Assembly: GCF_004362405.1 (NCBI RefSeq)
Contig: NZ_SNXE01000003.1
Span: 186,001 to 250,000 of the forward strand
Length of the DNA: 64,000 nucleotides
Reading direction: 5' to 3'
DNA from: Roseateles asaccharophilus
GTDB lineage: Bacteria > Pseudomonadota > Gammaproteobacteria > Burkholderiales > Burkholderiaceae_C
A program made the position numbers and the translations under genes. Positions 19,959 to 30,791 of this stretch are shown one piece after another (the first letter of the stretch is position 1; every line of letters starts with the position of its first letter). The notes below the pieces were generated by a model. The model was not told the origin of the DNA and did no database searches. It saw only the letters and a program-made list of their open reading frames with translations.

Positions 19959-20711
19959 TCAGGCCAGATTGGGCAGGTCGATGAACTGCTGGCGCAGGCC
20001 CGGGAAGTCCTGGGCCAGGCGCGCGCCCAGGGCCTGCACACCGTAGCGCTCGGTGGCGTGGTGGCCGGCCGCCACATAGGCCACGCCGGTTTCGGCCGCG
20101 TAGTGCGCCTGCGGCTCGGAGATCTCGCCGGTCACGAAGACATCGGCGCCGGCCGCGATCGCCGCCTCGAAAAAGCCCTGGGCCCCGCCGGTGCACCAGG
20201 CCACGCGGCGCAGCGCCCGGCCATCGCCCGGCACGGCCAGCACCTCGCGGCCCAGGCGCTGGCGCAGCTGGGCGCTGAACTCGTCCAGCGAGGCCGATGC
20301 CGGCAGCGGGCCGGCAAAGCCCAGATCCTGCTCGCCAAAGCGCGCGTCCGCCTGCCAGCCCAGCAGGCGGCCCAGCTGCGCGTTATTGCCCAGCTCGGCA
20401 TGCGCGTCCAGCGGCAGGTGGTAGGCGAAGAGATTGATGTCGTGCTGCAGCAGACGCTGCAGACGCTGCTTCATCCAGCCGGTGATGCGACCGTCCTGAC
20501 CGCGCCAGAACAGACCGTGGTGCACCAGGATGGCGTCGGCCCCGGCGGCAATGGCCGCCTCGATCAGGGCCAGACTGGCAGTCACGCCGCAGACCACATG
20601 CGCGATCTCGTCGCGGCCCTGCACCTGCAGACCGTTCGGCCCATAATCCTTGAACCGCCCCACATCCAGCAGCTGATTCAGATGGCGATCAATGTCTTGG
20701 CGATGGGGCAT
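19959..20711 (-). CDS. Nif3-like dinuclear metal-centre protein (GTP cyclohydrolase I type 2 family)
   Basis: A 250-residue member of the Nif3/YbgI family, toroidal hexamers with a two-metal site of uncertain activity. Metal-binding motifs visible are ILVHHGLFW and AYHLPLDAH near the N-terminal half, and VAAGHHATERYGVQALG near the C-terminus. VFVTGEISEPQAHYA is also conserved. Start at 20711 gives the canonical N-terminus (MPHRQDIDRHLNQLL). The start is only 20 bases from that of the divergent protease gene at 20732, and Nif3-DegS-type neighbours are common in Burkholderiales. Confidence 0.88.
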   Translation of the reverse strand: MPHRQDIDRHLNQLLDVGRFKDYGPNGLQVQGRDEIAHVVCGVTASLALIEAAIAAGADAILVHHGLFWRGQDGRITGWMKQRLQRLLQHDINLFAYHLPLDAHAELGNNAQLGRLLGWQADARFGEQDLGFAGPLPASASLDEFSAQLRQRLGREVLAVPGDGRALRRVAWCTGGAQGFFEAAIAAGADVFVTGEISEPQAHYAAETGVAYVAAGHHATERYGVQALGARLAQDFPGLRQQFIDLPNLA

Positions 20712-20731
20712 GGTGGTGAGAGGCGCTAGCG

Positions 20732-21901
<1,170 letters not shown>

Positions 21902-21914
21902 GTCCGCGAAAGGC

Positions 21915-22727
21915 TCAGGCCTGACCGGAAGAGCCGGATGATGAGGAGGCCGAGGCGTCCTCATCCGGCGCCTTGGAATAGCGCATGAACAGGCCCGCGG
22001 CCCAGATGCCCACTTCGTAGAGCAGGCACATGGGAATGGCCAAGGCCAGCTGCGACACCACATCGGGCGGCGTCACGATGGCAGCGATCACGAAGGCGAT
22101 CACGATGAAGTAGCCGCGGAAGTCCCGCAGCTTGGCCACCGTGACCAGGCCCATGCGGGCCAGCACCACCACCACCACCGGCACCTCAAAGGCAGCGCCG
22201 AAGGCGATGAACATGCTCATCACAAAGCTCAGATAGGCCTCGATGTCCGGCGCCGCCGTGATGCTCTTGGGCGCAAAGCTCTGGATGAAGGCAAAGACCT
22301 TGCCGAACACAAAGAAGTAGCAGAAGGCCACGCCCAGGAAGAACAGCAGGGTGCTGGAGACCACCAGGGGCAGGACCAGACGCTTCTCGTGCGAATACAG
22401 GCCCGGCGCCACAAAGGCCCAGATCTGGTAGAGCACCACGGGCAGGGCCAGGAAGAAGGCGGCCAGCAGGGTGATCTTCAGCGGCACCAGAAAGGGCGAG
22501 ATCACATTGGTGGCGATCATGGTCGAGCCCTGGGGCAGGTTCGCCACCAGGGGTGCGGCCAGCAGATCGTAGAGCGGCCCCGGTCCCGGATAGAGCGCCA
22601 GCGCGCCAAAGCACACGCCAATGGCGATAAAGGCGCGGATCAGGCGATCACGCAGCTCAATGAGGTGGGAGACAAAGGGCTGCTCGGTGCCGGCCAGTTC
22701 GTCCTCGGGCTTCTGGGAATCGCTCAT
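21915..22727 (-). CDS. tatC: Sec-independent translocase subunit TatC
   Basis: TatC binds twin-arginine signal peptides of folded proteins at the inner membrane. The 270-residue protein has the conserved N-terminal [16 protein letters not shown], six membrane helices, FxPF-type cytoplasmic region ([20 protein letters not shown]), and [27 protein letters not shown]. The start overlaps the tatB stop by four bases (ATGA), implying translational coupling. Last gene of the hisI-to-tatC run. Confidence 0.97.
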   Translation of the reverse strand: MSDSQKPEDELAGTEQPFVSHLIELRDRLIRAFIAIGVCFGALALYPGPGPLYDLLAAPLVANLPQGSTMIATNVISPFLVPLKITLLAAFFLALPVVLYQIWAFVAPGLYSHEKRLVLPLVVSSTLLFFLGVAFCYFFVFGKVFAFIQSFAPKSITAAPDIEAYLSFVMSMFIAFGAAFEVPVVVVVLARMGLVTVAKLRDFRGYFIVIAFVIAAIVTPPDVVSQLALAIPMCLLYEVGIWAAGLFMRYSKAPDEDASASSSSGSSGQA

Positions 22728-23218
22728 GGGAAGGGTCGGCGGGGCGGCCGAAAGCGCGCCACGCGTGCGGCACCGGATTGCACATGACGGCGTACACCTT
22801 CACGCTGCTTGTACCACTGGGGAGTGGCGCCGCGCTTGAGGCGCCAGTTCTTCTTGGGAGGGCGGTAGCCGGGGGCCGGCAGAGCCGTGCTGTAGGCGCT
22901 GCTTTCGTAGCTGGCCTCGTCCAGGCCCGAAGTGGCCTCGGACCAGGTCTGCTCGAAGGCCTGATTGGCCTCGTTGAATTCCTTGTGAACCGTCTGCTCC
23001 ACGTCGCGAGCTGCCTCCTCGACATGGGTCTTCATCTTCTTGAGCTCTTCGAGCTCGATGGAGCGGTTCACCTCGGCCTTGACGTCGGCCACATAGCGCT
23101 GCGCCTTGCCCAGCAGGTGGCCCACGGTACGAGCCACACGCGGCAGGCGCTCCGGCCCGATCACGATCAGCGCCACGGCGCCTATCAGGGCCAGCTTGTC
23201 GAAGCCGAAATCAATCAT
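22724..23218 (-). CDS. tatB: Sec-independent translocase subunit TatB
   Basis: TatB forms the receptor complex with TatC. The 164-residue protein has the N-terminal membrane helix and hinge ([33 protein letters not shown]) and a long amphipathic, charged helical region ([27 protein letters not shown]). It lies between tatA and tatC on the minus strand. Confidence 0.95.
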   Translation of the reverse strand: MIDFGFDKLALIGAVALIVIGPERLPRVARTVGHLLGKAQRYVADVKAEVNRSIELEELKKMKTHVEEAARDVEQTVHKEFNEANQAFEQTWSEATSGLDEASYESSAYSTALPAPGYRPPKKNWRLKRGATPQWYKQREGVRRHVQSGAARVARFRPPRRPFP

Positions 23219-23252
23219 TCAGGACTGCCACGAGGCGTCAGGGGCTGCGGAG

Positions 23253-23495
23253 TCAAGACTTGGTCTTGGCCTCGACGTCGACGGTGTTGGGGTCATGCGC
23301 CTTGCTGGCCGAAACCTGCTGCTGCGGGGCCGCCGCTTCGGCGCCGTTGCCGCTACCGCCGTCCTTCATGCCGTCCTTGAAACCCTTGACGGCGGAACCC
23401 AGATCCGAGCCCACGTTCTTGAGCTTCTTGGTACCAAAGATCAGCACCACCACGACCAGCACGATGAGCCAGTGCCAAATGCTGAACGAACCCAT
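23253..23495 (-). CDS. tatA: Sec-independent translocase subunit TatA
   Basis: TatA oligomerises to form the protein-conducting element. The 80-residue protein has [43 protein letters not shown], with the membrane helix, FGTKKL hinge and amphipathic helix. The ATG at 23495 is preferred over the one two codons upstream (23501), because AGGAG then has a normal six-base spacing. 34 bases separate it from tatB. Confidence 0.96.
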   Translation of the reverse strand: MGSFSIWHWLIVLVVVVLIFGTKKLKNVGSDLGSAVKGFKDGMKDGGSGNGAEAAAPQQQVSASKAHDPNTVDVEAKTKS

Positions 23496-23655
23496 AGTCA
23501 TCTCCTGGAAACAAGACCGCCATTCTAGGGGGCCTGCATGACAATTCTTCGCCGGGGCTTATACGGCCCCGGCCCTCATATGACCGACCTCGGTCCCCCC
23601 AGCCCTGCCATGCATGACATGGCCGTTCCTTTGCCGGGCGTCGGTCGGTCCCGGC

Positions 23656-24003
23656 TCAGCCTTTCGCCCAGGGGCGCGGGCCGCCCATCACATGCATATG
23701 CAGGTGATAGACCTCCTGCCCGCCGTCCGCGCCGGTGTTGATCACGGTGCGAAAGCCATTGCTCACGCCCAGCTCCTTCATCAGGCGCGGCGCCAGCACG
23801 GCCATGCGGCCCATCAGCTCGGCATGCTCGGGCTGCAGCTCGACCATGCTGGCGATGTGCAGCTTGGGAATGAGCAGGATGTGCACCGGCGCCCAGGGAT
23901 GGATGTCGTGAAAGCCGAGGATGTGCTCATCCTCATAGACCTTCTTGGCCGGGATCTGGCCGGCGATGATCTTGCAGAAGATGCAGTTGGGATCGTGGCT
24001 CAT
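23656..24003 (-). CDS. hinT: HIT-family purine nucleoside phosphoramidase-like protein (HinT)
   Basis: HinT-type hydrolases cleave adenosine phosphoramidates and lysyl-AMP. The 115-residue protein has CIFCKIIAGQIPAKKVYEDE at the N-terminus and the catalytic histidine triad in EVYHLHMHVMGG. Start at 24003 overlaps the stop of the upstream membrane-protein gene by four bases. The hisE-membrane protein-hinT-tatABC order is typical for the order. Confidence 0.95.
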   Translation of the reverse strand: MSHDPNCIFCKIIAGQIPAKKVYEDEHILGFHDIHPWAPVHILLIPKLHIASMVELQPEHAELMGRMAVLAPRLMKELGVSNGFRTVINTGADGGQEVYHLHMHVMGGPRPWAKG

Positions 24004-24386
24004 TGAATGGCTTGCTTGGCGTTCAGGGTGGTCCAGCCGCGCACGATGCGGTAGAGGAACCAGATGGAGATCAGGCACCAGGCAATCCAGCCCGGCAGCA
24101 GGAGGAGCAGCCACAGCGGTGCGGTCAGCGCATAGGCCAGACCGGCGAACAGCACGCTGCGCAGGCGCCAGCGGAAATGGCTGGCCTGCCAGCTGCCCTG
24201 GGCATCGCCGCGCTTGATCAGATCGATCAGCACCGCCACCAGCAGAAGCAGCACGCTCACCTGCATGCCCGGCAGCAGCGCACCCAGGGCCACGATGGTG
24301 TGCAGCACATAGCTGACGATGCCCACCGCGCGCAGATTCTGCGCCCGCACGGGATCGAGCACCACGGTCTCGACGGTCTGGTTCAT
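24000..24386 (-). CDS. Small multi-pass membrane protein (DUF4870-like)
   Basis: A 128-residue inner-membrane protein without known function. It has three or four hydrophobic segments (AVGIVSYVLHTIVALGALLPG; VSVLLLLVAVLIDLI; SVLFAGLAYALTAPLWLLLLLPGWIAWCLISIWFLY) and a short charged N-terminus. The order, size and position between hisE and hinT match a conserved DUF4870-like gene of Burkholderiales. The start at 24386 lies eight bases after the hisE stop. Its place in the run suggests co-expression with histidine and Tat genes rather than a shared function. Confidence 0.75.
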   Translation of the reverse strand: MNQTVETVVLDPVRAQNLRAVGIVSYVLHTIVALGALLPGMQVSVLLLLVAVLIDLIKRGDAQGSWQASHFRWRLRSVLFAGLAYALTAPLWLLLLLPGWIAWCLISIWFLYRIVRGWTTLNAKQAIQ

Positions 24387-24394
24387 GATGGGCT

Positions 24395-24748
24395 TCAGCC
24401 TCCGCGGTTCTCGGGGCGCTGGGCAAATTCCTGCAGGCCCGAGAGGCCCTCGCGCCGCGCCAGCTCGCGGATCACATCGGCCGGCGTCAGGCCGAACTGC
24501 GCCAGCGCGATCATCGAGTGGAACCACAGATCGGCGGTTTCATAGACGATCTTCTGTGCGTCGCCGTCCTTGGCGGCCATCACCAGCTCGGTGGCTTCCT
24601 CGCCCACCTTCTTGAGAATGGCATCGGTGCCCTTGCTGAAGAGCTTGGCCACATAGCTGGCGGCGGCATCGCCGCCAGCGGCGGGCTTGCGCGATTCGAT
24701 GACGGCGGCCACGCGGGCCAGCACGTCCTGGCTGTCGAGTTGGGTCAT
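24395..24748 (-). CDS. hisE: Phosphoribosyl-ATP pyrophosphatase HisE
   Basis: HisE hydrolyses phosphoribosyl-ATP to phosphoribosyl-AMP, the second step of histidine synthesis. The 117-residue protein has [30 protein letters not shown] and [13 protein letters not shown], the all-alpha NTP-pyrophosphohydrolase acidic motifs (E-E-A-x-E and E-x-A-D). It overlaps the hisI stop by four bases. Confidence 0.97.
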   Translation of the reverse strand: MTQLDSQDVLARVAAVIESRKPAAGGDAAASYVAKLFSKGTDAILKKVGEEATELVMAAKDGDAQKIVYETADLWFHSMIALAQFGLTPADVIRELARREGLSGLQEFAQRPENRGG

Positions 24749-25134
24749 TTGTAGATGCGCTCCGGGTCCTTGAGCACGGGCTCCACGGTCTGCCAGGCGC
24801 CGTTCTCGTAGCGCTGGAAGAAGCAGCTGTGGCGGCCAGTGTGGCAGGCGATGCCGGGCTCGTGCCCCTGCTGCGTGATCTTGAGCAGCACCACATCGTT
24901 GTCGCAGTCCAGGCGCATCTCATGCACGATCTGCAAATGGCCGGACTCCTCGCCCTTATGCCAGAGCTTGGCCCGCGAGCGGCTCCAGTAGACCGCCTGA
25001 CCCAGCTCGGCGGTGCGGGCCAGGGCCTCGCGGTTCATCCACGCGAACATCAGCACATCGCCGCTATCGCGTTCCTGCGCGATCACGGGGACGAGCCCGT
25101 CGCGGTCCCATTTGATCTGTTCCAGCCAATCCAT
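24745..25134 (-). CDS. hisI: Phosphoribosyl-AMP cyclohydrolase HisI
   Basis: HisI opens the purine ring of phosphoribosyl-AMP, the third step of histidine synthesis. The 129-residue protein has [28 protein letters not shown], the metal-binding [10 protein letters not shown], and [10 protein letters not shown]. The start at 25134 ([10 protein letters not shown]) is conserved. The remaining his genes are not upstream; a Nudix gene ends 13 bases before this start. Confidence 0.97.
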   Translation of the reverse strand: MDWLEQIKWDRDGLVPVIAQERDSGDVLMFAWMNREALARTAELGQAVYWSRSRAKLWHKGEESGHLQIVHEMRLDCDNDVVLLKITQQGHEPGIACHTGRHSCFFQRYENGAWQTVEPVLKDPERIYK

Positions 25135-25147
25135 GGCGCCAGTGTAC

Positions 25148-25591
25148 TCAGCCAAGATGGGTGGGGCCGGTGTGGCCACGCTCCTGGGCAAACCACTGCA
25201 GCACGGGGATGGTGCCGGGCAGCACCGGCTGCTGCTGCACAGGCAGCTGGTCCCACGCCATGCGCTGCTGCTCGCGCATCTCGAACTCGCCGCTCCAATC
25301 GAATACCTTGCAGAAGTGCAGGCGCACGCGGGCGTGCGGGTAGTCCATCATCTCCACCTTCCAGGGATGGACCGCGCCGATGGTGATGCCCAGCTCCTCG
25401 TGCAGCTCGCGCCGCAGCGCCTGCTCCACCGTCTCGCCGGCCTCCAGCTTGCCGCCGGGGAACTCCCAGTAGCCGGCATAGACCTTGCCCTCGGGCCGCG
25501 AGGTCAGCAGGAAACGCCCCTCGCGCCCCTGATCGTCGCGCTCCACCAGCACGCCCACGGCCACATCGACGGGCACGCGTTCCTCAGACAT
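25148..25591 (-). CDS. Nudix hydrolase, MutT-like
   Basis: A 147-residue Nudix enzyme, probably cleaning oxidised dGTP. The Nudix box reads [24 protein letters not shown] and the substrate-side GYWEFPGGK matches MutT. The C-terminal part ([17 protein letters not shown]) resembles MutT of the order. In many proteobacteria mutT lies near secA or argJ; here it is 17 kb away, downstream of the DUF815 gene, whose end it overlaps by eight bases. Confidence 0.88.
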   Translation of the reverse strand: MSEERVPVDVAVGVLVERDDQGREGRFLLTSRPEGKVYAGYWEFPGGKLEAGETVEQALRRELHEELGITIGAVHPWKVEMMDYPHARVRLHFCKVFDWSGEFEMREQQRMAWDQLPVQQQPVLPGTIPVLQWFAQERGHTGPTHLG

Positions 25592-26519
25592 GGTCCAGGC
25601 CCTCCGGTGCTTCGCCACGGATGGTGCTGGGCAGCGCCATCTCGGCCGGGCCGCGGCCGGCCAGATCGCGCGCGAACTGGAAGGCCACGCGGCCCGAGCG
25701 CGAGCCACGCTCCAGGGCCCAGACCAGGGCCGGCTGACGCGCGGCTGCGATTTGCGCCTCGTCCAGGCCATAGAAGCGCAGCCACTGGACGCAGATCTCC
25801 AGGTACTCCTGCTGGCTGAAGGGGTAGAAGCTGATCCACAGGCCGAAGCGCTCGGACAGGGAGACCTTCTCCTCGATGGCCTCGCCGGGATGCAGCTCGC
25901 CGTTCTCGTCCATCTTGGCCGCCAGGTTGTCCTTCATCTGCTCGGGCAGCAGATGGCGGCGGTTGCTGGTGGCGTAGATCAGCACGTTGTCGCTGGCCGC
26001 GGCCACCGAGCCGTCCAGCATGGACTTCAGGGCCTTGTAGCCCAGCTCGCCCTCGTCGAAGCTGAGGTCGTCGCAGAAGATCACGAAGCGCTCCGGCCGG
26101 CCCGCCACCAGATCCACCAGATCGGGCAGGTCCACCAGATCGCTCTTGTCCACCTCGATGAGGCGCAGGCCCTGGGCGGCAAACTCGTTGAGCACGGCCT
26201 TGATCAGCGAGCTCTTGCCCGTGCCACGGGCGCCGGTGAGCAGCACATTGTTGGCTGGTCGGCCGGCCACGAACTGCTCGGTATTGCGCAGCAGGCGCTC
26301 CTTCTGCGGCTCCACCTCCTTGAGGTCGGCCAGGCGTATGGTGGCCACATGGCGCACCGGCTCCAGCACCAGGCGGCCGGCGCGGCGGCGGCCGCGGAAG
26401 GCCACGGAGGCACTCCAGTCTGGCGCGGTCAAGGGCTGAGGCAAGACGGCTTCAAGCCGGCTCAGCAGCGCTTCGGCGCGCTGCATCAGGGAGGTCAGGG
26501 CTTCTGGAGAGGCGGACAT
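25584..26519 (-). CDS. DUF815 AAA+ family ATPase
   Basis: A 311-residue protein of the DUF815 family, AAA+-like ATPases of unknown role. Walker A is GARGTGKSS (about residue 97), Walker B-like FVIFCDDLSF, and a sensor segment LIYATSNRRHLLPEQM. LSERFGLWISFYPFSQQEYLEI is also conserved. No signal peptide or membrane segment. It heads the minus-strand run to tatC; in related genomes it usually sits between argJ and mutT. Confidence 0.88.
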   Translation of the reverse strand: MSASPEALTSLMQRAEALLSRLEAVLPQPLTAPDWSASVAFRGRRRAGRLVLEPVRHVATIRLADLKEVEPQKERLLRNTEQFVAGRPANNVLLTGARGTGKSSLIKAVLNEFAAQGLRLIEVDKSDLVDLPDLVDLVAGRPERFVIFCDDLSFDEGELGYKALKSMLDGSVAAASDNVLIYATSNRRHLLPEQMKDNLAAKMDENGELHPGEAIEEKVSLSERFGLWISFYPFSQQEYLEICVQWLRFYGLDEAQIAAARQPALVWALERGSRSGRVAFQFARDLAGRGPAEMALPSTIRGEAPEGLDHV

Positions 26520-26551
26520 AGGGCCGCCAGTTTATAGGGCGCCGCAGAGAC

Positions 26552-27196
26552 TCAGCCCAGCAGCATGCGCAGCGCGGGTTCCAGCTGTTCGCTGGGCATG
26601 CGCTTGAAGCCGGAACGCGCATAACGCTGCAGCCTACCGATCACAAAGCTGATCAGCACCGAGGCCTGGGCCTGGGCATCGACCGTGGGCGTGGCGGAGC
26701 CGGAGTCCTCGGCCGCCTGGCGCAGGCCCTGGCGCAGCGCACTCTCGATGCGGTCGAAGAACTGGTTCATGCGCGCCACCAGGCGCTCGTTCTCGTAGAC
26801 CAGGGCGTCGCCCACCATCACGCGGGTCATGCCGGGATTGCGCTCGCCGAACTGCAAGAGCACGGCCACGATCTTCTGGGCCTGCACCAGGCCCGAGGCC
26901 TCGCGCTCGCCGATCTGCTTGACCAGGGTGAAGATGCTGCTCTCGATGAACTCGATCAGGCCCTCGAACATCTGGGCCTTGCTGGCGAAGTGGCGATACA
27001 GGGCCGCCTCGCTCACCTCCAGCTTGGCGGCCAGGGCCGCGGTGGTGATGCGCTCGGAGCCGGGCTGCTCCAGCATGCCGGCCAGGGTCTGCAGGATCTG
27101 CACCCGGCGTTCCCCGGGGCGAGGCCGCTTGCGAGGCGCCTCGGGAGCGGCGGGGACATCATCCGGGAGTGCTTCTGCAGGAATGGCGGCGTGCAT
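26552..27196 (-). CDS. slmA: Nucleoid occlusion factor SlmA (TetR family)
   Basis: SlmA blocks FtsZ ring formation over the chromosome. The 214-residue protein has the family signature RPRPGERRVQILQTLAGMLEQP, the TetR helix-turn-helix ITTAALAAKLEVSEAALYRHFASKAQMFEGLIEFIE, and a C-terminal ligand/dimer domain. The start is uncertain: 27196 (MHAAIPAEA) gives the length of homologues, and an ATG at 27229 would add eleven residues. Proximity to argB and a HAD nucleotidase is common in betaproteobacteria. Confidence 0.88.
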   Translation of the reverse strand: MHAAIPAEALPDDVPAAPEAPRKRPRPGERRVQILQTLAGMLEQPGSERITTAALAAKLEVSEAALYRHFASKAQMFEGLIEFIESSIFTLVKQIGEREASGLVQAQKIVAVLLQFGERNPGMTRVMVGDALVYENERLVARMNQFFDRIESALRQGLRQAAEDSGSATPTVDAQAQASVLISFVIGRLQRYARSGFKRMPSEQLEPALRMLLG

Positions 27197-27278
27197 CGGG
27201 TCCGGTGGGCTGCTGGGGTTGAAAACCATTCTGGCACAGCCCGAAACCACAACCGCCCGGCCTTGCGCGACGCCGGGC

Positions 27279-27947
27279 TCAGTCGCGCAGCCAGCCCAGA
27301 CGCCGCGCCTCGTAGATGGCCTCGACCTTGGAGCGCACCTGCAGCTTGCGGTAGGTGCGTTTCACATAGGTCATCACGGTATGCGGCGAGACCTGCATGA
27401 ACTGCGCGATCTCATCGAAGGTAAAGCCCTTGGCCGCCAGATGCAGCACACGCGACTCCTGTTCGGACAAGGCCACGGCCGACTCATCCTCCAGCGGGGC
27501 CGGCTGCGTCTGGCCGCTGATGGCGGGCGCCAGACGCAGCAGCAGGCGGCGCGCGATGACCGGGCTGATGGGGCTGCCACCGGACCGCAGGGTGCGCAGC
27601 TGGCCGGCCAGATCCAGGGCCAGAGAGTCCTTGAGCAGGTAGCCGGTGGCGCCGGCCTCGATGCTGGAGAGCACATGCTGCTCGTCGCCGAACACCGAGA
27701 TCACCATCACATCGCAGCTAGGCCGGGTCTGAGCCGCATGACGTATCAGCTCGATGCCGCTGCCGCCCGGCAGGTCCAGGTCCACCAGCAGCACATCGGG
27801 CTGGGTCTGGTCGAAGAGCTTGCGTCCCTGCGGCAGATCAGGGGCGATACCCAGCAGCTTGATATCCGGCACCGAGGCCAGGGCGAGTTGAAAGGCTTCG
27901 CGAAATCTGACCTGATCTTCAACAATCAGCACGGAAAAATCGGGCAT
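27279..27947 (-). CDS. LuxR-family response regulator, orphan
   Basis: A 222-residue two-component response regulator. The receiver domain has VEDQ near the N-terminus, the phospho-acceptor Asp56 in LLVDLDLPGG, and Lys106 in YLLKDS. The C-terminal LuxR/NarL-type DNA-binding domain includes LSEQESRVLHLAAKGFTFDEIAQFMQVSPHTVMTYVKRTYRKLQV. No histidine kinase lies nearby, so its partner is unknown. It sits between slmA and the nucleotidase, two genes that are usually closer. Confidence 0.92.
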   Translation of the reverse strand: MPDFSVLIVEDQVRFREAFQLALASVPDIKLLGIAPDLPQGRKLFDQTQPDVLLVDLDLPGGSGIELIRHAAQTRPSCDVMVISVFGDEQHVLSSIEAGATGYLLKDSLALDLAGQLRTLRSGGSPISPVIARRLLLRLAPAISGQTQPAPLEDESAVALSEQESRVLHLAAKGFTFDEIAQFMQVSPHTVMTYVKRTYRKLQVRSKVEAIYEARRLGWLRD

Positions 27948-28105
27948 GGCGATGGGGCGCAGGGAGGTGCCTCATTCTGCTTGCCCCCCATCCGAGCGAC
28001 AAGCCGCCACCCTCCCCCCATGCGGAGGATGCAGCGGCATGGACGCGACACGATTCTGGGGATTGCCTCGGGCGTCGAGTCAGGCCAGCCACAGCGGCCA
28101 AGCGC

Positions 28106-28897
28106 TCAGCGCATCAGGCTCGCCAGCCCTGCCACGCGCCGATCCACATAGACCGGCCGGCGGCGCAGCCGCACGCCGGCCTCGGGGCCGTGCTGTCCCA
28201 CCCAGCGCTGCATCCACACGGTACGCATGCCCACGGCCCGGGCCGCCTTCTGATGCACCAGGGTGTCTTCCACCAGCTCGCAGCGCCCGGGCGCCAGGCG
28301 CTGGCGGGCACAGACCCAGCGCAGCATGCGCGTATCGGGCTTGGGCCGGTGCTGGCCGAACATGCGCATGGACTCAAAGCCGATCACCCGCTCGAACAAG
28401 CGCTGCAGGCCCAGGGCCTTGAGCACGCGGCGGGCGTAGACCTCGGGCGCATTGGTCAGCAGGATCTTGCGCCCCGGCAGGCGACGCAGGGCCGCCAGAT
28501 CATGGGCGTGGCTATGAACCAGGGCCTCCAGGCCCGGCAGGCTGTGCGTTTCTTGCAGGAAGTGGTCCACGCGCACGCCATGGTGACGCACCAGCCCCAA
28601 CAGCGTGGCGCCATAGCGCGCCCAGTACAGGCCGCGCAGGCGATCGGCCTCGGGTCGATCTACGCCCAGATGACGAACGATGTAATCCGTCATCGCCACA
28701 TTCAGCGCCCCGAACACATGGTGCGAGGCGTTGTGGACCGTGTTGTCCAGATCAAAAAACCAGACCGTGCGCGAAGCGCGGGTCGAGGCGGACCCGAGCT
28801 GGTTTTCCCGAGCGGCACCCGAGGATCCGGCTATGCCGGTCCTGCGGGTGCGCCCCCTTGAGGGGGCGGCCGCAGGCCGTAGGGGGGGAGCTTTCAA
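28106..28897 (-). CDS. HAD-family pyrimidine 5'-nucleotidase-like protein with repeat-derived N-terminus
   Basis: A 263-codon frame of the SDT1-like pyrimidine 5'-nucleotidase group of HAD phosphatases. The core starts at [23 protein letters not shown] (nucleophile Asp of DLDNT) and has [20 protein letters not shown], then RPKPDTRML and [13 protein letters not shown] with the C-terminal acidic motif. Homologues begin a few residues before TVWFF, but no ATG or GTG lies there. The only standard start is TTG at 28897, which overlaps the argB stop and would make the first 30 or so residues come from a dispersed GC-rich repeat. The true start is therefore open. Confidence 0.78.
   Translation of the reverse strand: MKAPPLRPAAAPSRGRTRRTGIAGSSGAARENQLGSASTRASRTVWFFDLDNTVHNASHHVFGALNVAMTDYIVRHLGVDRPEADRLRGLYWARYGATLLGLVRHHGVRVDHFLQETHSLPGLEALVHSHAHDLAALRRLPGRKILLTNAPEVYARRVLKALGLQRLFERVIGFESMRMFGQHRPKPDTRMLRWVCARQRLAPGRCELVEDTLVHQKAARAVGMRTVWMQRWVGQHGPEAGVRLRRRPVYVDRRVAGLASLMR
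28810..28892. repeat. Dispersed hairpin repeat, copy A (after argB)
   Basis: About 83 bp, closely matching copy B at 36189-36270. Both contain CGCCCCCTTGAGGGGGCG (8-bp stem around TG), a CCGGCT-x-TGCCGG hairpin and a terminal TAGGGGG block. Read on the minus strand, each begins right after a stop codon, argB here and the ABC ATPase gene at 36270. Confidence 0.85.
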
Positions 28898-29808
28898 TGT
28901 GATTTGATCATGGTGCCGTAGGCCTGATCCGAGAGGATCTCCAGCAGCATGGCATGCGGCACGCGGCCATCGATGATGTGCACCGCGTTGACGCCGCTCT
29001 TGGCCGCGTCGATGGCACCGGCGATCTTGGGGATCATGCCGCCGCTGATGGTGCCGTCCGCCACCAGTTCATCGATGCGCTTGGGGGTCAGTTCGGTCAG
29101 CAGCTCGCCCTGCTTGTCGAGCACGCCACGGATGTTGGTGAGCATCAAGAGCTTCTCGGCCTGCAGCACGGTGGCCAGCTTGGCGGCCACCACATCGGCA
29201 TTGATGTTGTAGCTCTCGTTGTGCTCGCCAAAGCCGATGGGGCTGACCACGGGAATGAACTGGTCGTCCTGCAAGGCCTTCACCACGCTGGGGTCGATGG
29301 AGACGATATCGCCCACCTGACCGATATCGTGTTCCTTGCTGGGGTCGTCCTTGTCCTGCACCTTGAGCTTCTTGGCGCGGATCATGCCGCCGTCGCGCCC
29401 GGTCAGGCCCACGGCCTTGCCGCCCGCGGCATTGATCAGGCCCACCACGTCCTGCTGCACCTCGCCGGCCAGCACCCACTCGACCACATTCATGGTCTCC
29501 TCGTCGGTGACGCGCATGCCCTGGATGAACTCGCCCTTCTTGCCCAGCTTGCCGAGCAGTCCCTCGATCTGCGGACCGCCGCCATGCACCACCACCGGGT
29601 TCAGGCCCACCAGCTTGAGCAGGACCACGTCCTCGGCAAAGTCCCTTTGCAGCTCCGGGTCGGTCATGGCGTTGCCGCCGTACTTGATGACGATGGTCTT
29701 GCCGTGGAACTTGCGGATGTAGGGCAAGGCCTGGGAGAGGATCTCGGCCTTCTCGCGCGGGGCGATATGGGATACGTCGCTGCTGTGGGCGGTGGGCTCG
29801 GTCTTCAT
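28894..29808 (-). CDS. argB: Acetylglutamate kinase ArgB
   Basis: ArgB phosphorylates N-acetylglutamate in arginine synthesis. The 304-residue protein has [62 protein letters not shown] and ISGGMIPKI, all catalytic or substrate-binding segments of the family. It is followed on the same strand by the nucleotidase frame, whose TTG overlaps the stop. Confidence 0.97.
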   Translation of the reverse strand: MKTEPTAHSSDVSHIAPREKAEILSQALPYIRKFHGKTIVIKYGGNAMTDPELQRDFAEDVVLLKLVGLNPVVVHGGGPQIEGLLGKLGKKGEFIQGMRVTDEETMNVVEWVLAGEVQQDVVGLINAAGGKAVGLTGRDGGMIRAKKLKVQDKDDPSKEHDIGQVGDIVSIDPSVVKALQDDQFIPVVSPIGFGEHNESYNINADVVAAKLATVLQAEKLLMLTNIRGVLDKQGELLTELTPKRIDELVADGTISGGMIPKIAGAIDAAKSGVNAVHIIDGRVPHAMLLEILSDQAYGTMIKSH

Positions 29809-29897
29809 GCTGGGTCTCGCTGCGGCTCAGGAAATTGCGCGGGATTGTAGGACGCCAGCAAGCGGGAGCCGTGGCTGGCGCGGCGACAATCGGGGCC

Positions 29898-30791
29898 ATG
29901 CAAGTGGCCAGCTATCTCAAACTCTCGGTGGGCGTGGCGCTCGCCACCATCGCGCTCAAGACCGGCGCCTGGTGGTGGACCGGCTCCGTCAGCCTGGCGG
30001 CCGATGCCCTGGAATCCCTGGTCAATCTGGCGGGTGCCATGTTCGCGCTGGCCATGGTAAGCATTGCGGCCAGGCCCCCCGACGAGGAGCACCCCTTCGG
30101 CCATCACAAGGCCGAGTTCTTTTCGGGCGGCTTCGAGGGTGTGCTCATCATCGCGGCCGGCCTGGGCATTGCCTGGGCGGCCGCCCATCGCCTGATGGAT
30201 CCGCAGCCGGTCGAGGGCCTGGGCCTCGGCCTGGCCCTGGCCGTCATCAGCTCGGCCCTCAACGGCGGTCTGGCCTGGGCCATGCTGCGCAAGGCACGCG
30301 AGCATCGCTCCATGGCCCTGGAGGCGGATGCCCGCCATCTGTTCACCGATGTCTGGACCTCGGCCGCTGTGGTGGCCGGGCTGATCGGCGTTTGGTTCAC
30401 GGGCTGGCTGTGGCTGGACCCCCTGCTGGCCTTGCTGGTGTCCCTCAATATCCTGCGCGAGGGCGTGCATCTGATCTGGCGTGCCTCGCAAGGCCTGATG
30501 GACGAAGCGCTGGACGCGCCGTCCCAGGCGGCCATCCACGAGGTGCTGGCGCGCTTCACCCAGGCCGACCCGGTTCGCTTTGACCATATCGTGAGCCGCC
30601 ACGCCGGGCAGCGCCGCTTCGTGGATCTGCATATGCACATGCCGGCCAACTGGTCCCTGGGCCAGGCGGCCGCGCTACGCAATGCGGTGGAGCGGGCCCT
30701 GATGCAGGCCGTGCCCGGCCTGCGCGCCAGCATCCAGCTGCTGCCCAGCGATGTGGAAGCCCATTTCGACGACCCCAAGGATCTGATGTGA
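29898..30791 (+). CDS. Cation diffusion facilitator family metal efflux protein
   Basis: A 297-residue CDF transporter, probably exporting Zn2+, Fe2+ or a similar ion by proton antiport. It has five or six membrane helices; the conserved first-site region reads [15 protein letters not shown] (TM2) and [18 protein letters not shown] (TM5), [13 protein letters not shown] follows TM2, and a C-terminal cytoplasmic domain has [17 protein letters not shown]. In TM2 the usual HxxxD pattern is DALES, and in TM5 it is HLFTD, so the metal preference may be altered. Start at 29898 ([10 protein letters not shown]). The stop overlaps dtd by four bases. Confidence 0.9.
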   Translation: MQVASYLKLSVGVALATIALKTGAWWWTGSVSLAADALESLVNLAGAMFALAMVSIAARPPDEEHPFGHHKAEFFSGGFEGVLIIAAGLGIAWAAAHRLMDPQPVEGLGLGLALAVISSALNGGLAWAMLRKAREHRSMALEADARHLFTDVWTSAAVVAGLIGVWFTGWLWLDPLLALLVSLNILREGVHLIWRASQGLMDEALDAPSQAAIHEVLARFTQADPVRFDHIVSRHAGQRRFVDLHMHMPANWSLGQAAALRNAVERALMQAVPGLRASIQLLPSDVEAHFDDPKDLM

